Origin: a virus
Virus record (IMG/VR): IMGVR_UViG_3300042731_011014
Coordinates: 1-64,000 of that record
DNA: 64,000 nt
Reading direction: 5' to 3' (one strand)
Shown piece by piece: positions 1 to 9,000 of this stretch. A program made the translations under genes and the position numbers. How positions within the stretch are numbered: position 1 is the stretch's first letter; every line of letters begins with the position of its first letter. The notes under the pieces were generated by a model. It saw only the letters and a list, made by a program, of their open reading frames with translations. It was not told where the DNA came from and ran no database searches.

Positions 1-249
1 TGCTTCAGATAAATTTGCTTCAGATAAATTTGCATAAGATAAACCTGCTCCAGATAAATTTGCATAAGATAAATTTGCTCCAGATAAATTTGCATAAGAT
101 AGATCTGCACAAGATAAATTTGCATAAGATAGATCTGTTTTAGATAAACCTGCACAAAATAAATTTGTTTCAGATAAATCTACATCTTTAAAATCTCTTT
201 CACCAGATTGATACTTTTCTATCAATTCATTTCTTGTCATTTTTATCAT
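1..249 (-). CDS. Pentapeptide-repeat protein, cut by the left edge
   Basis: The frame is open to the window edge and reads as A(N/D)LS-type pentapeptides ([20 protein letters not shown]), seen at DNA level as 15-bp near-repeats. Such repeats fold into a right-handed beta-helix; family roles range from gyrase protection to structural parts, and nothing here selects one. I start at the ATG at 249 because AGGAG lies 7 nt upstream. About the first 20 residues are non-repetitive. The C-terminus lies outside the window. Confidence 0.85.
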   Translation of the reverse strand, partial: MIKMTRNELIEKYQSGERDFKDVDLSETNLFCAGLSKTDLSYANLSCADLSYANLSGANLSYANLSGAGLSYANLSEANLSEA

Positions 250-297
250 TTTTTTCTCCTGTTATAAAATAACCAAGAAAATATCCACTCTTTATAC

Positions 298-450
298 TCA
301 CCGCCAAAAAATCGGATGCATAAGACAGTCAACATTATAATCCCTTTCAAGATTCCTTCCACATTCACATATACATGAGATCTTATAAGGAACATATTGT
401 CTTTTGCTTCCCCTTACACGTTCACCTATTCTCTCTATCTTAAAATTCAC
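298..450 (-). CDS. Small Cys-containing protein, 50 aa
   Basis: A GTG-started frame whose start overlaps the stop of the upstream gene (TAGTG), the tight coupling seen across this operon. It encodes 50 residues, basic at the N-terminus, with a CICEC cluster in the middle that could bind a metal. No family is recognised. Confidence 0.6.
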   Translation of the reverse strand: MNFKIERIGERVRGSKRQYVPYKISCICECGRNLERDYNVDCLMHPIFWR

Positions 451-857
451 TATTCATACCTTTTTACTATTGATGCAATAACATCAGCAACAAAACTAAC
501 ATCCTTGCACCCTTCTTTATCGATCTTTGATCGAATTGAAAGTAGTATTTGAATGTTATCATAAAACCTTTTGCGCTCTTGAAAGAAATGGTGTCTCTTA
601 ATTACCCTCTCATTAACATGAAGAATAGAATTACCATTGGACCCACCATCATAAGATGATATTCCACAACCATCTTTTTTACGAAACATCATTCTTACAT
701 GATCTCCAAGGTTAACAAATATTAGATCATTTTCAATTTTAGCAATTTTAGTAATCGCATACACTTCAGGCTTACCATTAATATACCCTTAAATTCCAAC
801 ACTATCACCCGGCTTTATGGTTTCCAACCACATCTCATTAACAAAATCGTTGCTCAT
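450..857 (-). pseudogene. Small unknown gene split by an in-frame TAA
   Basis: An ATG at 857 has a strong GGAAGG site and opens a frame ending in KPGDSVGI, followed by an in-frame TAA at 789-791. The same frame continues as GYINGKPEVYAITKI and runs 100 further codons to a normal stop. The downstream half has only a GTG at 764 without a good ribosome site. The text reads continuously across the stop, so I infer one 135-codon gene interrupted by a nonsense codon, or one read through. TAA is used as an ordinary stop elsewhere in the window, so reassignment is unlikely. Confidence 0.55.
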
Positions 858-892
858 TTTACCTTCCTACAATCTTGAGCAGGTCTCTGGAT

Positions 893-1831
893 TTAAAACC
901 GATCAGTTAACTCGGCTACGAGCTTGTATTTTTCGGTTATCTCACTTAAAGGATCACCATCACGGAAACATTGCTTGTCAATTTGATTCTTTGGGTTACC
1001 ACCTGGCCAAATTCGCCAACTATCATTGTCAATAACATCCGCTATGACTAGCTGGCCATCCGAGATTCTTCTACCTAATTCGATCTTCATGTCGGCCAGT
1101 ACTACCGGGCCGTGCTCTGTATCAATACTAAGCCATGAATCTTCAAGGGCCTCAAAGCACGGCACCATGAATTGACTTCTTATCAATTCGGCGCAATCAA
1201 CATCAAATAATGGTTGGATAGTTAAGATAGGTTCACCAGTTGGAGGTGCATCTTTAGGATAGATACCCCATAGATTGTTTTCATCCGGCAAAATTAACGG
1301 GTCCGTGTAAACCCCGGCAGACCATTTCTTACGAAGGAATGGAGATTTCAGAAACCATTTTCTAGCTTCGCTCTCAGGTAACATAAATGGAATCCTGGAC
1401 ATTTCAGTACTAACTGCGGTGTGTTTATGGAAAAACTCGCATAATAGCGAACCCTTGAGCTTAAATGGTTTTTTACTAGCAAGGTGTGGTACACGTTTTA
1501 AGAAGGTCCCCCATGCATAGCGACGCATGATGAACTCAATCGGCATCATCTCACATTTGTGACAAAGTAAAGTAGTTGAATCTTCCTGTGATATATAGGC
1601 AGTCGGAATACCATTCCGCTCGAGTAGATTAAAAACATTTTTGGCTTGCCTAGTTTTACTCTCAGCTACCCCCAAGCTTTCACTGCGCACTCCATCGCCG
1701 GCTGTTAGGATATTCTTTGATCTCATAAGTACTAATAATGGATTCTGATTCCCTAAAACCACCTTTGTCTTTCCCTCTGCCAGTACCATTCTTTCTGTTT
1801 TTTCTGTCAATACCACTCCTTTCAAGGTCAT
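893..1831 (-). CDS. purC: Phosphoribosylaminoimidazole-succinocarboxamide synthase (PurC)
   Basis: PurC joins aspartate to CAIR using ATP to make SAICAR in purine synthesis. The N-terminal AEGKTKVV motif and the C-terminal ADMKIELGR...VIADVIDNDSWRIWP block are diagnostic of the SAICAR synthetase family. At about 312 aa it is longer than the compact bacterial form and nearer the longer phage and eukaryote-like forms. I choose the ATG at 1831, preceded by AGGAG and AGGAAAGG; a TTG 21 nt downstream with AGGAG five bases before it is an alternative. It is alone here without other pur genes, so it would boost a limiting host step. A 245-bp gap upstream probably holds its promoter; an ACCTGTCATAGGT inverted repeat lies near 1911-1923. 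Confidence 0.93.
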   Translation of the reverse strand: MTLKGVVLTEKTERMVLAEGKTKVVLGNQNPLLVLMRSKNILTAGDGVRSESLGVAESKTRQAKNVFNLLERNGIPTAYISQEDSTTLLCHKCEMMPIEFIMRRYAWGTFLKRVPHLASKKPFKLKGSLLCEFFHKHTAVSTEMSRIPFMLPESEARKWFLKSPFLRKKWSAGVYTDPLILPDENNLWGIYPKDAPPTGEPILTIQPLFDVDCAELIRSQFMVPCFEALEDSWLSIDTEHGPVVLADMKIELGRRISDGQLVIADVIDNDSWRIWPGGNPKNQIDKQCFRDGDPLSEITEKYKLVAELTDRF

Positions 1832-2075
1832 CTCCTTTCCTCTCCTTTTATTTTGACGCCCCCTTCGCATTAGGGAAGGGTAAAATGAACTTTTTATTGC
1901 ATCTCTTTGTCACCTATGACAGGTTTTGTAAAGGCAGATCGAAAAAAACTTAAAAAAAATTTTCAACTCAAAACATCCTTTAATTACATACATTTGCAAT
2001 TTTTCCGTTTTTACCTCTCGCTTATACGATTTTGGTCATTTTTGATTCTGAAATTTGACAAAAAAATTTGCCATG
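1832..2075. other. Intergenic region upstream of purC
   Basis: This 244-bp gap is AT-rich and has no convincing ORF. It contains poly-T/poly-A tracts and the imperfect inverted repeat ACCTATGACAGGT near 1911-1923, a possible operator. A plus-strand promoter-like pair starts at 2055. Confidence 0.4.
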
Positions 2076-2082
2076 CTATACT
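2055..2082 (+). promoter_or_regulatory. Sigma70-like promoter facing right
   Basis: TTGACA at 2055-2060 and TATACT at 2077-2082 are separated by 16 bp, a near-consensus bacterial promoter. It points right into the 3' end of the minus-strand RNase H gene, so a transcript would be antisense. No plus-strand gene follows. Confidence 0.4.
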
Positions 2083-2711
2083 TCCCGATTCAAAATATTG
2101 AGCCAAGGCACCCAATCAGCCCCCCACTCCTCTTTTATAGGCTCCTCTTTTGAATCGACAATAACAGACCAAAACCTAAACTTACGTGATTTTCTTGCTA
2201 TTTTAGCCATGCCATCAACACGATCGTTAAGATAACCTTTGATATCAACATGACCACGATGACCCTTTACCCATCTGACCACTAACTTCAGTCCGGCACT
2301 GTCAACCGTCTCTAATGCCCTCCGCACAAGTTCCTTTGCCTCTATTTTCTCTGGGATAGCCCCATCCCTTACTACACCTCCTTTCCATCCGAACCACTGG
2401 CACACACTCTGACTGTCAGTCTTAATAATTAATATATTCGCCTCTTTAGACGCAAGATGATTAACACATATTTTAACTGACGCGGCAACGCCGCACAGTT
2501 CATTTAAATTAGGATCATCCGCCCATGGCGGGCACGGTCCGCTGGCTAATATTCTCTTATAGTCATCCCTGCCCCACATACCCCATCCGCCCTGTTTATC
2601 TGTCGGGTGCCAACTGGCATCAGTATAAGCCGAAATATAAATGGCCTTACTAATATGTTTAGATTCATTTATCCTTAGTAACTCTCTTATCTTTTGCTTC
2701 AGCTTTGACAC
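2076..2711 (-). CDS. rnhA: Ribonuclease HI
   Basis: RNase HI cleaves the RNA strand of RNA-DNA hybrids, here probably removing primers during phage replication. The carboxylate set can be seen in order: YTDAS (Asp), NELCG (Glu), KTDSQS (Asp) and NDRVD (Asp), with the HRGH loop before the last. The 211-residue length includes an N-terminal extension of about 25 residues and a C-terminal tail. It overlaps the upstream gene by 47 bases or fewer, consistent with the operon. Confidence 0.9.
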   Translation of the reverse strand: MSKLKQKIRELLRINESKHISKAIYISAYTDASWHPTDKQGGWGMWGRDDYKRILASGPCPPWADDPNLNELCGVAASVKICVNHLASKEANILIIKTDSQSVCQWFGWKGGVVRDGAIPEKIEAKELVRRALETVDSAGLKLVVRWVKGHRGHVDIKGYLNDRVDGMAKIARKSRKFRFWSVIVDSKEEPIKEEWGADWVPWLNILNREV

Positions 2712-3063
2712 ATTCAGCCTGTATCTTTTTAATATGATCTTTGATCACAGTCTGTATTTCCTCAGAAATCTTATTATTAGGAGGACTTACCTCCACCATT
2801 GAATCATACTTCATGGTTTCTTTTACTCTCTCGATCCCGCCCCACCAGCATTGGTTGCCCCAAACAATCTTATCGCTGTCAAGGTAAATACATGGATTCT
2901 CAGATATATCAGTCCATGTTTCCTTAACAGGTCCTAGCGGAGTCATCGTGCCTACCGGCTGTTTAAAATCACCGAGATAATATCCTTCACCGTACGAATT
3001 AGCCACACCCTTATGGATACTTTTTATTGTAGTTACTCTAGATCCTTTTTTAGTCCTGTTCAT
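2665..3063 (-). CDS. Unknown phage protein, 132 aa
   Basis: I start at the ATG at 3063, which has GGTGG seven bases upstream; an earlier ATG at 3144 would overlap the neighbouring gene heavily. The product has an aromatic-rich centre (NQCWWGG) and a lysine- and glutamate-rich C-terminus. No family is recognised. It lies between RNase H and a small gene in the same operon. Confidence 0.65.
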   Translation of the reverse strand: MNRTKKGSRVTTIKSIHKGVANSYGEGYYLGDFKQPVGTMTPLGPVKETWTDISENPCIYLDSDKIVWGNQCWWGGIERVKETMKYDSMVEVSPPNNKISEEIQTVIKDHIKKIQAECVKAEAKDKRVTKDK

Positions 3064-3232
3064 CTTTCCACCGTTTTGAAACTTTATACGCAAGGCCAGA
3101 CATGATAACAACCTCATACCAAAATCCTGGGTAGCGCCCTCCAAACGATTCCTTTACTTTGTTACAATTAAAATTCCACTCCTTCTCACACTTACTGGTC
3201 TCTAAAAGAGCGATTACTTCTTTTCCTGACAT
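3050..3232 (-). CDS. Small unknown protein, 60 aa
   Basis: The ATG at 3232 has a strong AAGGAG site. The 60-residue product is charged, with one short hydrophobic stretch, and overlaps both neighbours in the compact operon. Function is not recognised. Confidence 0.6.
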   Translation of the reverse strand: MSGKEVIALLETSKCEKEWNFNCNKVKESFGGRYPGFWYEVVIMSGLAYKVSKRWKDEQD

Positions 3233-3533
3233 TGCTCTCCTTCCAATCCTGACAAAGATCCTTGGGTCCTTCAGTTAATCTGCTTTTTTCGCATATCTTG
3301 GGCATACATGGTAAGTAATTAAGGCAGTTCTCGCACCTGTATTCTATATTTCTGACAAAACTTGATATGCAGAAATCATCAGAAGCAACCTCCGGCCGCT
3401 TCGTCCTGCCTACTCCCTGCACTTCAATAACTACAGGGGGGTTAAAGTAACACCTACCACGCTTACTTGTCCCACGGTACGATATACAGAACTTACACTG
3501 CCTATATCTCAAGCTATATTCGCCTTTTTTCAT
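3192..3533 (-). CDS. Cys-rich, probably metal-binding protein
   Basis: The ATG at 3533 has GGTGGAG just upstream, so I prefer it to the ATG at 3560. The protein has about ten cysteines, including QCKFC, and CENCLNYLPC near the middle, suggesting two zinc-binding knuckles. No named family is recognised. Confidence 0.7.
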   Translation of the reverse strand: MKKGEYSLRYRQCKFCISYRGTSKRGRCYFNPPVVIEVQGVGRTKRPEVASDDFCISSFVRNIEYRCENCLNYLPCMPKICEKSRLTEGPKDLCQDWKESNVRKRSNRSFRDQ

Positions 3534-3610
3534 ATCTCCACCAACCAAAATTGGGGGCATTCAACCCCATTTTATAGAACATTGAGTCCTTAACTGTGGT
3601 CTATAAACCA

Positions 3611-3811
3611 CTACTTTTTAAGAAACTCTTCTTTAATCATAAAACAACCATCTAATAGAGCTGTCTTTATCAGCGGCTCGGCCAGATCGCCAACTTTATT
3701 CTCTAGCTCAACTATATTTTCGGCAACCTTGTCAATTATACCGAGAATTAAGGCCTCTAGCAGCTCACTATTACAATGAGAACCATCTGTACTAACTACC
3801 TTTTCCACCAC
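3611..3811 (-). CDS. Small unknown protein, 66 aa
   Basis: Starts at a GTG at 3811 after AGGGTGAT. The predicted product is mostly helical and acidic. No family is recognised. Confidence 0.55.
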   Translation of the reverse strand: MVEKVVSTDGSHCNSELLEALILGIIDKVAENIVELENKVGDLAEPLIKTALLDGCFMIKEEFLKK

Positions 3812-3817
3812 ATCACC

Positions 3818-3955
3818 CTAGTTACCGCTGAAACAAATGTTCATTCTCAGGGCAAAATGCATATTGCCGCCTGGATCGTGATTGTCCAATCTTAACTTGC
3901 CGATTTCACTAACAACGTTCTTAAGTTCCTTAATATGGCTATATAAAACTCTCAA
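3818..3955 (-). CDS. Possible small CDS, 45 aa
   Basis: Between two genes the frame ending at 3818 reads like protein, with a helical, possibly coiled N-terminal part and a GGNMHFALRMN tail. The only usable start is a TTG at 3955 without a clear ribosome site, so it may be a remnant. Confidence 0.3.
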   Translation of the reverse strand: MRVLYSHIKELKNVVSEIGKLRLDNHDPGGNMHFALRMNICFSGN

Positions 3956-3981
3956 TGAGCTAATGGTAGTTTCGATACTAG

Positions 3982-4506
3982 CTATTGTCTCTTTTCTAAA
4001 CTTTTATTGTGACCTGCTCTCAAAAAAATGCCAGCTTTGGCTATGAAATTATCAGACAAATCCTTTAGAAATCCTGCCTTTTTCACTGAACGACTCCTCT
4101 GTACTGCCTGTTTAAAAGCAATGTGATCCCTAGTGACCCTGGGCGTGACAAACTTCTTTTCGACACAGAAATCAATAGCATCGCTCATGTTATCAAAAAC
4201 ACTGATCACCCTACCTAATCCTAGAATCCTGAATATTTCCTTTGGGTGATCCCTCATGCCCGCAACATATAAAGTATATCCCTCATTGCACAATCTCTTA
4301 TAAGTGCTCGCTATTACACTAAAACCAGTCGAATCAACTTGAACGGCGTCCGTCAGGTCAAAGATCATATTTTTGGATTCTGAATCAATTTGGTCAATAA
4401 AATCAGTGTCTTTTATATTATAGTAATTAAATTTGCCACTTATCTTAATAACACATGTTTTATTTGCAATTAGCTCCTTACTAACTGCCAGCGCTAACAC
4501 TTTCAT
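3982..4506 (-). CDS. STAS-domain protein (anti-sigma-factor-antagonist-like)
   Basis: Residues 1-110 match the STAS fold: a beta-strand ISGKF, then MIFDLTDAVQVDSTGFSVI, then a helix and VAGMRDHPKEIFRILGLG. DSTG at residues 58-61 is where SpoIIAA-type antagonists carry the phosphorylated Ser/Thr. Family members bind anti-sigma kinases or serve as signalling modules. A basic tail of about 60 residues follows. GGAAGGTG sets the ATG at 4506. STAS proteins are unexpected in a phage; interference with a host stress-sigma switch is an inference only. It overlaps the upstream gene by 26 bases. Confidence 0.75.
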   Translation of the reverse strand: MKVLALAVSKELIANKTCVIKISGKFNYYNIKDTDFIDQIDSESKNMIFDLTDAVQVDSTGFSVIASTYKRLCNEGYTLYVAGMRDHPKEIFRILGLGRVISVFDNMSDAIDFCVEKKFVTPRVTRDHIAFKQAVQRSRSVKKAGFLKDLSDNFIAKAGIFLRAGHNKSLEKRQ

Positions 4507-4789
4507 CGATCACCTTCCTTAAATCATTAATTAACTCAACGTAATCCTTCTTCAATCTACATTCTCTTCTTATTAGGCTAACTGCTTTATCAAATCCTAG
4601 GCTTTTCATTATTAAAACCGCATCATCAGGATGAATATATCTTCTTTGAACATTAATGATTTTCATGCCTTTTTTTGATAATTTAGTATTAAGTACATCC
4701 CTTACACTATCTATGGAAGGAATCTTTTCCTCACTGTCGGCCGCGACGATAACATCAACCACTAACTTATAAATCCTAGATAATATCAC
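4481..4789 (-). CDS. Unknown protein, 102 aa
   Basis: A GTG start at 4789 overlaps the stop of the preceding disrupted gene (GTGA). The protein is helical and charged with no recognised motif. It is immediately upstream of, and probably co-translated with, the STAS-domain gene. Confidence 0.65.
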   Translation of the reverse strand: MILSRIYKLVVDVIVAADSEEKIPSIDSVRDVLNTKLSKKGMKIINVQRRYIHPDDAVLIMKSLGFDKAVSLIRRECRLKKDYVELINDLRKVIDESVSAGS

Positions 4790-4943
4790 TGTTTACCTTT
4801 CTTTTTATGGATACACTCGATATCCACTATCCACCCATTGTCATTTTTAATGGCATTAACAGCTATTCCCTACTCATCGCTTTTTTAGCGTATTCTATAT
4901 CACCTGCTATTACAATCCCATCATACGCCCCATCGCTTTCCAA
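4786..4943 (-). pseudogene. Small phage gene, frameshifted and lacking a normal start
   Basis: The frame from 4943 reads SDGAYDGIVIAGDIEYAKKAMSR and then hits TAG at 4863-4865. The -1 frame continues immediately as IAVNAIKNDNGWIVDIEC and ends at a TGA overlapping the next gene's GTG. One missing G in AGGGAATAG would restore a single reading frame. The 5' end abuts the last codon of the restriction-associated gene and has no ATG, only TTG at 4943. I infer a gene damaged by an indel and perhaps by arrival of the cassette upstream. Confidence 0.55.
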
Positions 4944-4948
4944 AACTT

Positions 4949-6022
4949 TTATTTTCCTCGCGACCTTTCTACTTCTATTATGTCATTTTTCTTAGATTCT
5001 GAAAATCCTGAACACCCTAAGAAATCTTTATCAGTTAATTTTTTTTTCGTCTTTGTCAAAAGCTTCCATCCACCTTGAAGAATGCTAATATCTCCGAACA
5101 AGATATCCATTTTGTTTTCTGGCGGGATAATAATTCGATAGTTTTGGCCTGAAGAGATATTGTTTCCAATAATTGGCTCTCCAATACCAGCAGCATTTAC
5201 TCGAAAAAGTTTACATTGGCCTGCTTCTAGACCATGAAGGTTGTAATCAGCTAGTTCATCATTAAGAATTTCTTCTTTTCCCGGCGCTGTCCAACAATAC
5301 GGTTCTGTAGATGGCGGCACAGGGGTTTTCCATGCTCTGTTTCTTAAATTAGAGGCGATTATATTTACAGGTTTGTGATTTCCAGTGGCCACTGAAAGCG
5401 TTTTGGCAAATGAAGGAAGCCATTCAAGGGTATTTGTTTCAATACATAATCCACCTGCTTCTGCTTCAATACATACCAGGCGAGATTTCCATTGTTCATT
5501 TTGGTCTTTATTTATATCTTCTGGAGCTAAAGGTTGGGCATTGAAAAAACGGTCGGCTTTTTCCTGGATTTTATTTGCACGCTCTGTAAGTTTGTCTTTA
5601 TTAGACAAGTTTCTTCGTTTTGGTATTTTTGTTCTTTCTCTAGGGGAAAGTTTTATCTTGCCCTTATTAAACTCAAATCGGTTGTCAGCAGGACAAAAAA
5701 CGCATTGTCGTTTTATTTTTATAGAATATGCTTGCAGAGTGTCTTCAATATTTAATTCTGAATCGGTTTTGTTTTGCAAATCATTGTACAATATATTATT
5801 AATCAGAAACGTTTTTGTTAAAATCCATCTACCCCACATGGTTTTACAGAAACGTATATCTTCACGAAGACGGATATCTTCACCCATTTCCCAGTAGCTT
5901 GCTTTTAATGCTTCAACTTCAGTAAAACTTATTAGTGTATTCGAAAAACGAAGAGTAATTTTGTCGAATGCTTGAATACAGCGAGTATCTTGGAAAACCA
6001 ATCTTAGAAATTTTAAATTCAT
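4949..6022 (-). CDS. Unknown protein paired with the restriction-modification gene
   Basis: 357 residues, separated by 3 nt from the Type ISP-like gene upstream, so almost certainly co-transcribed. A basic middle region carries a CVFC pair; the C-terminal third looks like beta-rich, OB- or SH3-like strands (LFRVNAAGIGEP, NYRIIIPPENK). I do not recognise the family. Its position suggests a partner or accessory of the restriction system, but it could be an independent defence protein. Confidence 0.75.
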   Translation of the reverse strand: MNLKFLRLVFQDTRCIQAFDKITLRFSNTLISFTEVEALKASYWEMGEDIRLREDIRFCKTMWGRWILTKTFLINNILYNDLQNKTDSELNIEDTLQAYSIKIKRQCVFCPADNRFEFNKGKIKLSPRERTKIPKRRNLSNKDKLTERANKIQEKADRFFNAQPLAPEDINKDQNEQWKSRLVCIEAEAGGLCIETNTLEWLPSFAKTLSVATGNHKPVNIIASNLRNRAWKTPVPPSTEPYCWTAPGKEEILNDELADYNLHGLEAGQCKLFRVNAAGIGEPIIGNNISSGQNYRIIIPPENKMDILFGDISILQGGWKLLTKTKKKLTDKDFLGCSGFSESKKNDIIEVERSRGK

Positions 6023-6025
6023 ATG

Positions 6026-9000
6026 TTATTTCTTAGTTATAAAAGCTTCTGGCCAACCTCCGTGCTGTTCTATTACTATGTCAATCTCCTTCATAATCCG
6101 GATAGTTTCAGAGATAGCTCTAAGGATTTTTTGGTAATGCGAAATTTCATGTTTATTTAGTGTCCGTGCTGGTTGACTTCCTTTGGATCTTCGATCTTTC
6201 AACCACTTTTTGCAGATCTGATAGCCCCCCACATAGAACGTCCAGACATCTTCTGGGACATTGATAAATCCACAAGTCTTTTTTTTGTCGATCCATATAG
6301 TTTCTTTTTCGTATGTTATCTTTTCTACTTTGGGGGATACTTCTCCCACATAATTAGAACAAACGCTATAAGGTGGTATAGAATCTAAAGCGTGAATAGC
6401 TATTAATTTTCTTCCTAATTCCGATAACGATAAAAATAACTCTTCGTTAACAGGATGAGGTACACGCGGAAAATCAAGCTTCAAGAACTCTTGGTAGCGT
6501 ATTCGGTAGCATGGTGAAGAGAATATAGCGTATAAATAATGAAAAGTCTTAAAAGCTAACATGTCCCAGTCGTCCCAGTCATCTTCAAGCCCCTCTATCA
6601 CTCTCTTTTTTAGCAGAGTACAGATAGCTTCCTTACGAATGTTCAAAATAAGCTTACCATAATTCTTTTTTTTATTATGAGGCTCCTTAGTCGATTTCTT
6701 GATATAAATTGGGAAAATGAATGCACTAGTAGATGTCTTTCCAGAAATAAAGGTCCTATCAGTGGGTTCCTGGACGACAAAAAAGTGTTGGGGCTTCTCC
6801 CCTTTGATCATTCTTGTTGCTACGATCGCTGGATTGTCAGAGCTTATACTTCCTAGTACCTTTAATCTCGGCCATGTTGCAATGATGTCATTGTAGTGGG
6901 TAAAGCGAAAATCAAATGGACGATAACAACATCTTTTGATATCAGCATATGGATCAGAAGTAGCCCTAAGACGTTCTCTTGCCTTTGCAAGTGACCAGTC
7001 TCGTTTATCATCCAGCCCCAACTCATTTTGGATGAAATTATCGGAAGCACTACTGAGCAATGAATCAATACGATTACGCAGCTCATTGGCAGTGAATCCA
7101 ATTGCGAAGTGATCTCGTGCGGTCTCAAAGCCTGTAGCAACTTCATGGAACATATCACGTAGGCTAAGGAAACTCTGATATTCTTCCTGATGCTCGGTGT
7201 TTTTTGGCGAGAAAAAAAAGCGACTAGAAGATGGCCTTAGTGCTACCCATGATGTGCTAGAAATAGATTCTTGTTTTAACCAAATGGATTTAGCTTCTCG
7301 GGAACCCCACAAATCAGCATGAAAGGTTTTTTTTATTTGATTTTCTTCATCAACATTTGTAATTTTCGCCATCAAAGCAATTGCGACTCCTTGCTGAATA
7401 TCAAAAACATTGTTGTCGGGTGTACCATCAGGACACTGCTCGGCTTTCTTAATACTGCCATGAAGATCAAGAAAGTGTAGTAATCCAAATGATTTCAGGA
7501 AGCTTTGCCGTAGACGTCGATGGGTGATACCGTCAAGATATGTATGATTCGTAATTAACCCTACAACACCATAACCAGTTTGCTCTATCATTAAATGTGC
7601 AAACCTGAAAAATTTTATATAATCGTCATCAAGGTTTAGTTTTTTCTCATTAAGTTTATGTTTATAGAGAGAAATAAGTCCAAGAATCCATTCATTCGAA
7701 TTCATCTGGCCATAGTTTGAATAAGGTGGATTACCGATTACAATCGTGAAGCGCTTGTTAAGTTTGACCTGATTAACATCTTTAGCTTGCTTTGCAAGGG
7801 TTTTAAACATACTTAGAAATTTTGAATTTGCTTTTGAATCAGGTGGTTCTAGAGTATTTGTTAGGTAAATTTTAATATTGTCGTAATTACCAAGTTGGTA
7901 CCCAGTTTCTCTTAGCTTAAATGCAAGTTTGAGATGTGCAACAGCATATGGAGCCATCATCAATTCATATCCGAATAATCGAGGGAGGAGGTGTTTGGAA
8001 ACGTACTCACTCCATTTTGTCAACACTTCAGAGTCTTTCCAATCCTTTTTCTTTAGTTCTCTACACCACAGATCCTTCATCGTACGCTCGATGACCTCTA
8101 TACACTCAAGTAGAAAAGTCCCAGTTCCAGTAGCTGGATCTAGAATACAAACGAATGGATCTTCTGGTTTCACCCCCTCAGGAATAGATAGCCCTTTAAT
8201 ACGCTTTGCAACGTCGCCCCATGTATCTGTGGATGCCAACCCATCTTCTAGTCCGAACTCCTTCTGCAAGAGTTCATGAACGCTCCGCACGATATATGAA
8301 ACCACAGGGCGCGGTGTAAAGAACACTCCTCGTCTGTTTCTTAGCTCTTTATCATAGGCAGCTAAAAACAGCTCATAAAAATGAATTACTGGATCAGTAG
8401 AGGTATCAGAATCAACATCACCAGCACCAAACACATAGGAAACATCAATACGGTCAAGCAAATCTGCAATATCATCAACTAGCCACAACATTTTACCCTG
8501 TTGTTCGTTAATTTTCATAGACAATATTGATTTAAAAAGCTCGTTGAGAAAGGGACTAGTCTCGGGTATAAACTTCAAAGCTGTTTGTCGTGTAAAACGT
8601 TCACCGGCTTCAATAAGCTTTTCATTGCCTGTCCATCGCGCAGTGAGTAAGCCATATGTTATAGTTTGTGCAAAAGCATTAGCAAATTCTTCCTCGGTTT
8701 GATCGTGAATGAGTGATTCTTTAAAGGCATTGTAAAGGTTTCTAAGAGGTCCTTCGTCCTTCTCCTCATCGAGTTGATTGATCGCAAGTTTTCTAAGATA
8801 TCGAGCACGATATGCTAACTCTTCTGCCAACTCCTTGGGATTTTTTACCTTTGCTTTGCTGACCACAAAGAATCGTGATAAAAGATTCACGACACTTGCA
8901 GCATCTTTGTAACCTTGCCCTTTGCGGAGCTTGCCAGTTAGCTTTTGTCTCCCTTGCCATAACTCTAGGTTCGCATTATTATTATCAGGGTAAATGACAA

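Noticed and set aside
1-200. Regularly spaced repeats suggesting a CRISPR array
   Set aside because: The 15-bp period has no spacers and translates into pentapeptide repeats.
450-857. Reassigned TAA codon in the phage genetic code
   Set aside because: purC, nearly all long genes and coupled gene ends use TAA as a normal stop.
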